This document shows positions 1-5,310 of a DNA stretch of 6,092 nt, piece after piece. Source of the DNA: an uncultured Succinatimonas sp. (GTDB lineage Bacteria > Pseudomonadota > Gammaproteobacteria > Enterobacterales > Succinivibrionaceae). The notes below the pieces were generated by a model. It did no database searches. It saw only the letters and a program-made list of their open reading frames with translations, and was not told where the DNA came from. The stretch lies in the NCBI GenBank assembly GCA_900548485.1, contig URKL01000114.1, positions 1-6,092 on the forward strand, in the 5' to 3' direction. The number at the start of each line of letters is the position of its first letter. The stretch's first letter is position 1. The position numbers and the translations under genes were made by a program.

Positions 1-414
1 TTTCACTGTCGTAATCTTATGATATATAAAGATAATTTATATATTATTGATTTTCAGGATATGGTGAAAGGTCCTATAGGCTATGATTTAGCTTCTCTAG
101 TTTATGATTGTTATCTCAATTTGCAAGAGGATCTTATTGCTAAAATTATAAATCGCGCTTATTTAGGATATAGACAGCTTGGTTTTTTACAAAAACTAAG
201 TGAAGCTGAGTTTAAGCAACAGTTAAGTATCATAAGTTTAGAGCGCCATTTAAAGGTTTTAGGTATATTTAGAAGACTTTATATGCGAGACGGTAAGTCT
301 GCTTATTTACAGTATTTGCCTCGAGTTTTAGCTTATGCGCAAAAAGAATCTTTATGTGATCCTAACCTAGCTTATTTATCACAATTTTTAGGTAAATATT
401 TTAAGGATATCTAG
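1..414 (+). CDS. amgK: N-acetylmuramate/N-acetylglucosamine anomeric kinase AmgK, 3' part only
   Basis: This is the C-terminal part of an aminoglycoside-phosphotransferase-fold sugar kinase. The frame is open from the first base, so the true start lies upstream; the ATG at 19 is internal. The first visible residues, FHCRNLM, are the end of the kinase catalytic loop (the catalytic Asp should lie just outside the window). IIDFQD at visible residues 15-20 carries the metal-binding Asp of the DFG-like motif, and GPIGYDLASLVYD follows, as is typical of AmgK. In Pseudomonas, AmgK phosphorylates MurNAc (and GlcNAc) at C1 in the cytoplasm during cell-wall recycling. The stop codon is one base before the murU start, which strongly supports AmgK over a generic APH-family kinase. 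The family assignment is firm; the exact substrate is inferred from the neighbour. Confidence 0.88.
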   Translation, partial: FHCRNLMIYKDNLYIIDFQDMVKGPIGYDLASLVYDCYLNLQEDLIAKIINRAYLGYRQLGFLQKLSEAEFKQQLSIISLERHLKVLGIFRRLYMRDGKSAYLQYLPRVLAYAQKESLCDPNLAYLSQFLGKYFKDI

Positions 415-415
415 C

Positions 416-1084
416 TTGAAAGCCATGATTTTAGCGGCTGGACGTGGTGAGCGTTTACGACCTTTGACGGACAAATGCCCTAAACCTTTAATTGAGGTTG
501 GGAAACGTCCTTTAATTTTTTGGCATTTAGAGAAGCTTAAGGCCTGTGGTATTACTGAGGTTGTAGTCAATAGTGCCCATCTAAGTGAAATGATTGTTTC
601 TTCTTTAGGTGATGGTAGCGCTTTTGGAATGCATATTACTCATAAAGTAGAGGAAATACCTGGACTTGAAACAGCCGGTGGCATTATAAATGCACAAGAT
701 GTTTTGGGTGATGAGCCTTTTTTAGTTATAAATGGGGATATATTTATTGATGCTGATTATTCTCAATTTATAAGAGACATCCCCGATGATTCTTTAGCTT
801 TTTTGTTTTTGACTAGCAATCCTCCAGAGCATCTTCAGGGAGATTTTAGTTTAAAAGAGGGTTTTGTTTGTAAAGGTGGTGATTTTACTTTTTCGGGAGT
901 AGCCATCTACAGACCTCAAGCATTTTGTAATTTAAAGATAGAAAGAATGCCTTTAAAACCTTTATTTTTAAAATGGCAAGAATCTAAGGTGCTTTATGGA
1001 GTAGAGCTTAAAGGTCAATGGTTTGATGTTGGTACATTAGATCGTTTACACCGGGTTGAGTCCTATCTTAAAACTAAGGAGTAA
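416..1084 (+). CDS. murU: N-acetylmuramate alpha-1-phosphate uridylyltransferase MurU
   Basis: This nucleotidyltransferase transfers UMP from UTP to MurNAc-1-phosphate to give UDP-MurNAc, the second step of the AmgK-MurU salvage route that bypasses MurA (the fosfomycin target) and MurB. At 222 aa it matches the usual MurU length. The N-terminus MKAMILAAGRGERLRPLTD is the nucleotide-binding signature (G9, G11, R13), followed by CPKPL with K23. LETAGGI at 84-90 and INGDIF, with the metal-binding D108, are also classic, as is WFDVGT near the C-terminus. The start is TTG at 416. It keeps the full family N-terminus and has AAGGAT at 403-408 seven bases upstream; the ATG at 425 would remove conserved residues. 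It sits one base after amgK and two before djlA, so co-transcription and coupling are likely. A glucose-1-phosphate thymidylyltransferase-type enzyme is the alternative, but it is unlikely in this context. Confidence 0.93.
   Translation: MKAMILAAGRGERLRPLTDKCPKPLIEVGKRPLIFWHLEKLKACGITEVVVNSAHLSEMIVSSLGDGSAFGMHITHKVEEIPGLETAGGIINAQDVLGDEPFLVINGDIFIDADYSQFIRDIPDDSLAFLFLTSNPPEHLQGDFSLKEGFVCKGGDFTFSGVAIYRPQAFCNLKIERMPLKPLFLKWQESKVLYGVELKGQWFDVGTLDRLHRVESYLKTKE
1075..1081 (+). promoter_or_regulatory. djlA ribosome binding site inside the murU 3' end
   Basis: TAAGGAG lies five bases before the djlA ATG and overlaps the last murU codons. This fixes the djlA start and suggests that its translation is coupled to that of murU. 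Confidence 0.75.
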
Positions 1085-1086
1085 TT

Positions 1087-1989
1087 ATGAATTCATGGAC
1101 AGGACGAATTATAGGTTTTTTGTTAGGTTTATTTTTTTTAGGACCTTTAGCTGCAGTAATTGGTGGTGTTTTAGGTTATTTGTTTATTGATAAGCCACGT
1201 AAAACGAGATGGCATAACGATACCTCAGCACAACAGGCTTTTACTACTAACGCAAATTATAATCGCAATCTTATTCATCATACTTTTGCTCTTATGGGGT
1301 ATGTTGCCAGAGGTGCTGGCCGTGTCAATAAACAGCATATTGATACAGCTGAACGCTTTATGCGAGTTATGCAGTTAGATGCTAATTCAAAGCAGATGGC
1401 TATAGAAGCTTTTAATCATGGTAAAAGCAGTGAGTTTAATGTTCGTGAATTAACTGACAACTTAAGGGTTTTATGTCAGGGCAATTTAAGCCTTATTTCC
1501 TATCTTTTGGAAATTCAGGTACAGATGGCTCTTTCAGATGGAACTTTAGAAGATCTTGAACATCAACGCTTAATAGAAATTGCAGCCTTGTTGGGAATCA
1601 ATGCCAATGCAATGGAAAGACTGATTCGTCAACGCATGGCAGAGATGTATTTCTCTAATTTTTATCAGGAACGTCAGAGTCAAGGTTCTAGTGGCAATAA
1701 CTATCAAGACTATAGAAACGAACAGTCTGGCTATAATCAGCATCAACAATATAATCGACAAAATTCCTCACAAAGTGCTTTAAACCATGCTTATGAGGTT
1801 TTAGGGGTTAGTGCAGATACTCCTTTAGCTGAAATAAATCGTGCTTATAAACGCTTAATGCTTAAATATCATCCTGATCGTTTAAAGTCGCAAAATTTAT
1901 CTCCTGAACTAGTTAAGGTTTACGAAGAAAAAGCCAAAGATATTCAAGCTGCTTATGATTTAATTAAGAAATCCAAGCGCGAGGATTAA
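1087..1989 (+). CDS. djlA: Membrane-anchored DnaJ-like co-chaperone DjlA
   Basis: DjlA is a type III J-domain protein of the inner membrane that stimulates DnaK ATPase from the cytoplasmic face. The domain order is textbook. A glycine-rich transmembrane segment lies at about residues 8-34, like the dimerising membrane segment of E. coli DjlA. A TerB-like helical domain lies at about 58-190, with the acidic motif LSDGTLEDLE near 149-158. A low-complexity Gln/Asn/Ser/Tyr-rich linker runs from about 194 to 230. The C-terminal J domain spans 232-300, with AYEVLGV and the essential HPD at 262-264. At 300 aa it is somewhat longer than E. coli DjlA (271 aa), mainly through the linker. It is the last gene of the amgK-murU-djlA operon, and its 3' end overlaps convergent rluA by 26 bases. 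In enterics and vibrios djlA is commonly near lptD, so lptD may lie upstream of this window (inference). Confidence 0.95.
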   Translation: MNSWTGRIIGFLLGLFFLGPLAAVIGGVLGYLFIDKPRKTRWHNDTSAQQAFTTNANYNRNLIHHTFALMGYVARGAGRVNKQHIDTAERFMRVMQLDANSKQMAIEAFNHGKSSEFNVRELTDNLRVLCQGNLSLISYLLEIQVQMALSDGTLEDLEHQRLIEIAALLGINANAMERLIRQRMAEMYFSNFYQERQSQGSSGNNYQDYRNEQSGYNQHQQYNRQNSSQSALNHAYEVLGVSADTPLAEINRAYKRLMLKYHPDRLKSQNLSPELVKVYEEKAKDIQAAYDLIKKSKRED

Positions 1990-2650
1990 CATCTTTGGCA
2001 AAATTAGCCAAAGATGTGAATAGTAATTGCTGTTGAGTTAAAGGATGTTTTAGCTGTAATAAGCAGGCATGTAAGCACAAACGCTGAGATAGCGTTTGTG
2101 CTTTTTCATTGCCATAAAAACGATCGCCTAAGATGGGATGTTTTAAATAAGCCATGTGCACTCTTAATTGATGCGATCTTCCTGTAAGAGGTGTAAGTTT
2201 GACTAGTGAACTCTCCCCATCAAAGTCTAATCTTTCATATAGAGTAAGAGCACTTTTACCTTGAATAAAGTCTACAGTTTGTAAAGGGCGATTTTCAAGA
2301 TCACATCTCATTGGGACATCTACCTGACCTTTTGATAAAATTTTTCCTAAAATCTTAGCTAAATATATTTTTTTTATAGTTTTTTCAATAAATTGTTTGC
2401 CTAAAATTCCTGCTATTTGTGGATTTTTAGCGATCACCATAATTCCAGATGTGTCCATATCTAAACGATGTACAGCTTGTGCATTAGGATTTGTTTTGCG
2501 AATTCTTAAGACAATGCTGTCCTGATGCTCAGGTAAACGTCCAGGTACGGATAATAAGCCTGAAGGTTTGTCGACAACTATTAAAGCATCGTCTTCATAT
2601 AAAACATTTAAAAAAGGATCTTTTGGGGGTGAGTAGATGAAGGAGTTCAC
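1964..2650 (-). CDS. rluA: Dual-specificity tRNA/23S rRNA pseudouridine synthase RluA
   Basis: RluA isomerises uridine to pseudouridine at position 746 of 23S rRNA and position 32 of several tRNAs (E. coli roles). At 228 aa it has no S4 domain, the short form typical of RluA (219 aa in E. coli). Residues DKPSGLLSVPGRLPEHQDS near 27-45 are diagnostic of RluA rather than RluC or RluD. The catalytic motif HRLDMDTSG spans 61-69 with nucleophile D64, the same number as in E. coli. GRSHQLRVHM at 157-166 and HPILGDRFYG at 171-180 complete the active-site fold. The start is GTG at 2650, with GGAG (2659-2656) five bases upstream. The C-terminus, from about ANFAKDV on, runs roughly ten residues past the usual end and overlaps djlA. 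It is downstream of bamD with a hairpin between them. In E. coli rluA is also next to djlA, in the same convergent orientation. Confidence 0.95.
   Translation of the reverse strand: MNSFIYSPPKDPFLNVLYEDDALIVVDKPSGLLSVPGRLPEHQDSIVLRIRKTNPNAQAVHRLDMDTSGIMVIAKNPQIAGILGKQFIEKTIKKIYLAKILGKILSKGQVDVPMRCDLENRPLQTVDFIQGKSALTLYERLDFDGESSLVKLTPLTGRSHQLRVHMAYLKHPILGDRFYGNEKAQTLSQRLCLHACLLQLKHPLTQQQLLFTSLANFAKDVNPRAWIS
1989..2017. repeat. Perfect 11-bp inverted repeat at the djlA stop and rluA 3' end
   Basis: ACATCTTTGGC (1989-1999) and GCCAAAGATGT (2007-2017) are exact reverse complements around a 7-base loop. The left arm begins at the last base of the djlA stop codon. The repeat lies inside rluA codons 212-221. 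Neither side has a U-tract, so it does not look like a complete intrinsic terminator. It could protect the djlA mRNA 3' end or pause polymerase; this is inference. Confidence 0.6.
2073..2106 (+). terminator. Intrinsic terminator of the amgK-murU-djlA operon, inside rluA
   Basis: A perfect 13-bp stem (2073-2085 with 2091-2103) encloses the 5-base loop GAGAT and ends in a run of five T (2102-2106) in the + direction. It lies 84 bases past the djlA stop. On the opposite strand the same hairpin has no U-tract, so it should act only on rightward transcription. It occupies rluA codons 182-193, meaning the terminator shares bases with conserved coding sequence. Confidence 0.85.
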
Positions 2651-2659
2651 ATTCTCTCC

Positions 2660-2689
2660 AAAAAAATACTGCCCTAAGGCAGTATTTTT
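2660..2689 (-). terminator. Terminator between bamD and rluA, abutting the rluA ribosome binding site
   Basis: TACTGCC (2667-2673) pairs with GGCAGTA (2678-2684) around a CTAA loop. Five flanking A:T pairs extend the stem to 12 bp (2662-2673 with 2678-2689). On the minus strand the hairpin is followed by seven U (2666-2660), and the next base begins the rluA GGAG. It starts 5 bases after the bamD stop. The A/T symmetry means it could also terminate + strand transcription. Confidence 0.8.
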
Positions 2690-2693
2690 AGAT

Positions 2694-3431
2694 TTAAATT
2701 CCGGATGTTGATATAACTTTTGCTGTGTTATCAGCAGGCATATTCAAACCTAATTTACGATAACATTCTTCCATAAGTTTTAAAGCATCACCTATATATT
2801 GTGTATCTCTATATGAATAAAGAATACTTTGGCAATGTCTAATTGCAGATAGCCAAGCACCTCTCTCATTGTAATATTGAGCAATATGCCATTCGCGTTC
2901 AGCTAATTGATCTTTAATAAAGATCATTCTCTGGCGAGCATCTTTGACATAAGGACTTTGAGGATAGGTCTTAATTAAATCGCTAAAGTTTTTGAAAGCA
3001 TCGTAATAATAAGTAGGATCTTTTTCAGCACGATCTAAGCGTAAAAATTCCTGAATCATATCAGAATGTTTTTGAATATTGTTTAAACCTTGCATATACA
3101 TGACATAGTCTGTATACATGCTACCTGGATTTAATCTTAAATAACGGTTAATTGTAGCTGAGGTTAAATCACTTTCACGACTTTTATAATAAACATAGAT
3201 TAAATCTAATTGCACTTGATCGGTAAGTTCGCCAAAGGGATAACGCGAATCTAAAGCCTCTAAGTATTTGCGAGCTTGACCATAATCATTAGATGCCATA
3301 GCTGCTAAAGCTGTATTATAAAGGGCTGATTGAGAAATATCAGGAACATCTTGGCGTTGGGCATCGTTACTTGAACAACCCATGACACCAATGGCTAAGG
3401 CAGCAATCACTGGGATTACGGATTTGAACAT
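2694..3431 (-). CDS. bamD: Outer membrane assembly lipoprotein BamD
   Basis: BamD is the essential lipoprotein partner of BamA in the beta-barrel assembly machine, anchored to the inner leaflet of the outer membrane. The product is 245 aa, the same as E. coli BamD. Residues 1-18 form a lipoprotein signal peptide ending in VMG before the lipidated C19 (VMGCSS). The mature part is built of TPR-like helical pairs. Landmarks include LEALDSRYPFG at 58-67, QVQLDLIYVYYK at 72-83, RLNPGSMYTDYVMYMQGL at 99-116 and AQYYNERGAW near 184-193, all close to E. coli BamD. The ATG at 3431 has a GGAG (3444-3441) nine bases upstream. It is divergent from rluD, the order seen in E. coli (bamD | rluD-pgeF-clpB). 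Confidence 0.96.
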   Translation of the reverse strand: MFKSVIPVIAALAIGVMGCSSNDAQRQDVPDISQSALYNTALAAMASNDYGQARKYLEALDSRYPFGELTDQVQLDLIYVYYKSRESDLTSATINRYLRLNPGSMYTDYVMYMQGLNNIQKHSDMIQEFLRLDRAEKDPTYYYDAFKNFSDLIKTYPQSPYVKDARQRMIFIKDQLAEREWHIAQYYNERGAWLSAIRHCQSILYSYRDTQYIGDALKLMEECYRKLGLNMPADNTAKVISTSGI

Positions 3432-3520
3432 CGTTTTTAACTCCGTTATCTATATATAATTTTTTCATTATATAGTGTATCTTATTGATCATGATCTTCA
3501 ACCTAAAATTTTATTAAAAA
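3432..3520. promoter_or_regulatory. Divergent bamD/rluD promoter region with symmetric TATAAT boxes
   Basis: This 89-base gap must drive both genes. TATATAAT (3453-3460) and ATTATATA (3467-3474) form a perfect 8-bp inverted repeat with a 6-base spacer, placing a consensus -10 hexamer on each strand: + strand 3455-3460 towards rluD, - strand 3472-3467 towards bamD. I see no good -35 hexamer at 16-18 bases for either, so exact promoters are uncertain. A 10-bp palindrome, GATCATGATC (3487-3496), lies between this repeat and the rluD start. Confidence 0.5.
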
Positions 3521-4492
3521 ATGTCAGATAAAATCACTTATATAGTTAGCGATGAGCTTCATGGTAAGCGTTTAGACGCCGTGATAGCTTCTTTAGATAA
3601 TGAAAATTCACGTAGTACTTTACAGACTTTCATTGAGCAGGGGTTAGTAAGTGTCGATGGTGAGGTAAAAAAGAAGGGTAATTTTAAAGTTAGTTCTGGA
3701 CAAATAATAGAAATTTGTCCTCCTGAACCTGAAAGTTTAGATGCTAAACCTCAGGATTTACCCTTAGATGTAATTTATGAGGACGATGATTTATTAGTTA
3801 TCAATAAACCTGCAGGTGTGGTGGTACATCCAGGTGCAGGATGTAAAGATGGAACTGTAATGAATGCAATGCTGTTTCATTATCCGCAAACTTCTACATT
3901 GCCTAGAGCCGGTATTGTCCATCGTTTAGATAAAGATACATCTGGCTTAATGGTAATTGCTAAAACAAATGTAGCACAAAAGCGTTTAGTTAGAGCTATT
4001 GCAAAACATGATGTAGTACGCGAGTATGAGGCTGTAGCATGGGGTTTGATTTCCTCAGGTGGTACGGTAGAGTCTGATATTGCTAGAGATCCTTATAATC
4101 GTGTAAAAATGGCAGTAGTTCCTGATGGTATGGGACGTGAAGCTATTACTCATTATCGCGTCAAAGAACAATATAGAGCACATACTTTATTGAGATTGCG
4201 CCTTGAAACTGGTAGGACTCACCAAATTCGTGTGCATATGGCTAGTATCGATCATCCTCTTTTAGGAGATCCTGTTTATGGTGGTAGATTGCGTATTTTA
4301 AAGGGATCTTCTGAAGCTTTAACCGCTGAATTACGTAAGTTCCGTCGTCAAGCATTGCATGCAGCTCATATAGAGTTTGTTCATCCTGTAACTAAGGAAT
4401 ATATGGGGTTTGATGCTCCTATTCCTGCAGATATGATAGAGCTTGAAGAGATTTTGCGCGAGGATCTCAAGATCAATGGACCTGATTTATAG
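3521..4492 (+). CDS. rluD: 23S rRNA pseudouridine(1911/1915/1917) synthase RluD
   Basis: RluD makes the three pseudouridines of helix 69 of 23S rRNA, at the ribosomal intersubunit bridge, and is the RluA-family enzyme with the strongest growth effect in E. coli. The 323-aa product has an N-terminal S4 RNA-binding domain (about 16-65, HGKRLDAVIASL to VSVDGEVKK). The catalytic domain follows, with YEDDDLLVINKPAGVVVHPG (86-105), HRLDKDTSG at 134-142 with nucleophile D137, and GRTHQIRVHM at 231-240. The PVYGGR motif and LRKFRRQALHA near 271-281 are RluD-like rather than RluC-like. The ATG at 3521 gives the family N-terminus, but no Shine-Dalgarno is visible: the preceding bases are only A and T (ATTTTATTAAAAA). 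It overlaps pgeF by 17 bases. Confidence 0.95.
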   Translation: MSDKITYIVSDELHGKRLDAVIASLDNENSRSTLQTFIEQGLVSVDGEVKKKGNFKVSSGQIIEICPPEPESLDAKPQDLPLDVIYEDDDLLVINKPAGVVVHPGAGCKDGTVMNAMLFHYPQTSTLPRAGIVHRLDKDTSGLMVIAKTNVAQKRLVRAIAKHDVVREYEAVAWGLISSGGTVESDIARDPYNRVKMAVVPDGMGREAITHYRVKEQYRAHTLLRLRLETGRTHQIRVHMASIDHPLLGDPVYGGRLRILKGSSEALTAELRKFRRQALHAAHIEFVHPVTKEYMGFDAPIPADMIELEEILREDLKINGPDL

Positions 4493-5204
4493 TTTTAAAA
4501 AGTCTAATTGTAATATTCCCTCTGATATTGAGAGCGGTTATACCCTAAGAGGTAGTGGTCATAGTAAAGGCCATTATGCAAGTTTTAATCTAGGAGATCA
4601 CGTTGCAGATGCTCCTTTAGATGTAGCTTATAACCGTAAATTATTAGAAAAAACTATTGCATCTAAGATTGTCTGGATGCAACAGACTCATTCAAATTCT
4701 GTGGTATTTGTGGATAAATTGCAGTCAAAACCTGTATTAGCAGATGGATTGGTGTCTAATCAGGCTAATATCGCTTTAGCTGTGATGACTGCAGATTGTT
4801 TGCCTTTATTGCTATTTTCATCTGACAGTCAGGTTATCTCTTGTGTTCATTGTGGTTGGCGTGGCTTACAGGGGAAGATTGTCGCTAATGCTTTATCTAT
4901 AATGCGTTCTTATACGCAAGCTCCTATAAGAGCCCTTTTAGGTCCATGTATTGGACCCAATTCTTACGAGGTTGGACCTGAGTTTTTAGCTAATTTTCCG
5001 GATAAGAGAGAGACCTGTTTTAAAAAATCTAACAATAAATATTTATGCGATCTTGTAAAAATATGTACTTTAGATTTACAAGCTTTAGGTGTTAACGAAA
5101 TTTTTTCCTGCAACGAAGATACTTTTAAAAATAGTGAAAAATTTTACTCCTATCGCCGGGATCCAGTTACCGGACGTATGGCCTCTTTCATTGTGAAAAA
5201 ATAA
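4476..5204 (+). CDS. pgeF: Peptidoglycan editing factor PgeF (YfiH/DUF152 family)
   Basis: PgeF, formerly called polyphenol oxidase or laccase-domain YfiH, is a cytoplasmic hydrolase. In E. coli it removes wrongly incorporated L-serine from peptidoglycan precursors, keeping L-Ala at position 1. The 242-aa product (243 in E. coli) carries the three metal-ligand motifs: QQTHSNSV with H72, MTADCLP with C108, and HCGWRG with H125. LGPCIGPNSYEVG (155-167) and the C-terminal FYSYRRDPVTGRMASFI (223-239) are signatures of the family. I chose the ATG at 4476. The frame stays open upstream to a TTG at 4443, but the added residues match nothing in the family. AGGA at 4461-4464 lies eleven bases upstream. 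The ATG falls inside the rluD 3' end, implying translational coupling. The usual GGVS segment near the N-terminus is altered here (RGSGHSKG, 25-32). Confidence 0.94.
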   Translation: MDLIYSFKKSNCNIPSDIESGYTLRGSGHSKGHYASFNLGDHVADAPLDVAYNRKLLEKTIASKIVWMQQTHSNSVVFVDKLQSKPVLADGLVSNQANIALAVMTADCLPLLLFSSDSQVISCVHCGWRGLQGKIVANALSIMRSYTQAPIRALLGPCIGPNSYEVGPEFLANFPDKRETCFKKSNNKYLCDLVKICTLDLQALGVNEIFSCNEDTFKNSEKFYSYRRDPVTGRMASFIVKK

Positions 5205-5246
5205 GTTGATTATGAAGTTTTTTCTCATGTTTTAAGGCTAAAAACT

Positions 5247-5274
5247 CTTTAAATTTGTGAAAATGTCCCCATTT
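5247..5274 (+). promoter_or_regulatory. Sigma-32 (RpoH) heat-shock promoter of clpB
   Basis: The -35 element CTTTAAA (5247-5253) differs at one base from the consensus CTTGAAA. A 13-base spacer separates it from the -10 element CCCCATTT (5267-5274), which matches the RpoH consensus CCCCATnT. Such a C-rich stretch stands out in this AT-rich DNA. Transcription should begin near 5281, giving a leader of about 30 bases. E. coli clpB is likewise RpoH-dependent. Confidence 0.85.
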
Positions 5275-5302
5275 TTAAATTCAGTAAATGAATAAAAAAT
5301 GG
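5269..5302. repeat. Imperfect inverted repeat joining the clpB -10 box to its ribosome binding site
   Basis: CCATTTTT (5269-5276) pairs with AAAAATGG (5295-5302), and inside it ATTC (5279-5282) pairs with GAAT (5290-5293). The loop is 7 bases, with a small internal bulge (5277-5278 opposite 5294). The right arm includes the first two bases of the clpB GGAGG. The left arm lies in the promoter -10, so only transcripts entering from upstream would contain both arms. Confidence 0.5.
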
Positions 5303-5305
5303 AGG
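5301..5305 (+). promoter_or_regulatory. clpB ribosome binding site
   Basis: GGAGG lies five bases before the ATG at 5311. This selects 5311 over the ATG at 5307, which is only one base away from GGAGG and is in another frame. Confidence 0.85.
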
Positions 5306-5310
5306 CATGA

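Noticed and set aside
19..21. ATG at 19 as the start of a short kinase-like gene
   Set aside because: The frame is open to base 1 and encodes the conserved catalytic-loop residues FHCRNL upstream, so this Met is internal.
388..570. 60-aa minus-strand open frame across the amgK/murU junction
   Set aside because: It is antisense to two clear genes, has no ribosome binding site and no recognisable motif.
1187..1378. 63-aa + strand open frame inside djlA
   Set aside because: It is an out-of-frame shadow; the hydrophobic look comes from reading AT-rich djlA codons in another frame.
1570..1761. 63-aa minus-strand open frame inside djlA
   Set aside because: It is antisense to the TerB domain and linker; its Ile/Leu-rich product is an artefact of the CAA/AAT-rich linker.
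1989..2017. Inverted repeat after djlA as the primary intrinsic terminator
   Set aside because: It is a perfect stem but no U-tract follows on either strand; the hairpin at 2073-2106 fits much better.
4443..4475. Upstream TTG start for pgeF adding 11 residues
   Set aside because: The extension (KRFCARISRS) has no family match, and it lies deep in rluD; the ATG at 4476 gives the standard length.
5229..5245. GTTTTA...TAAAAAC as a terminator for rluD-pgeF
   Set aside because: The stem is short, almost all A:T, and no U-run follows.
5307..5309. ATG at 5307 as the clpB start
   Set aside because: It is in another frame and only one base from GGAGG; 5311 gives the conserved MRLDKFT start.
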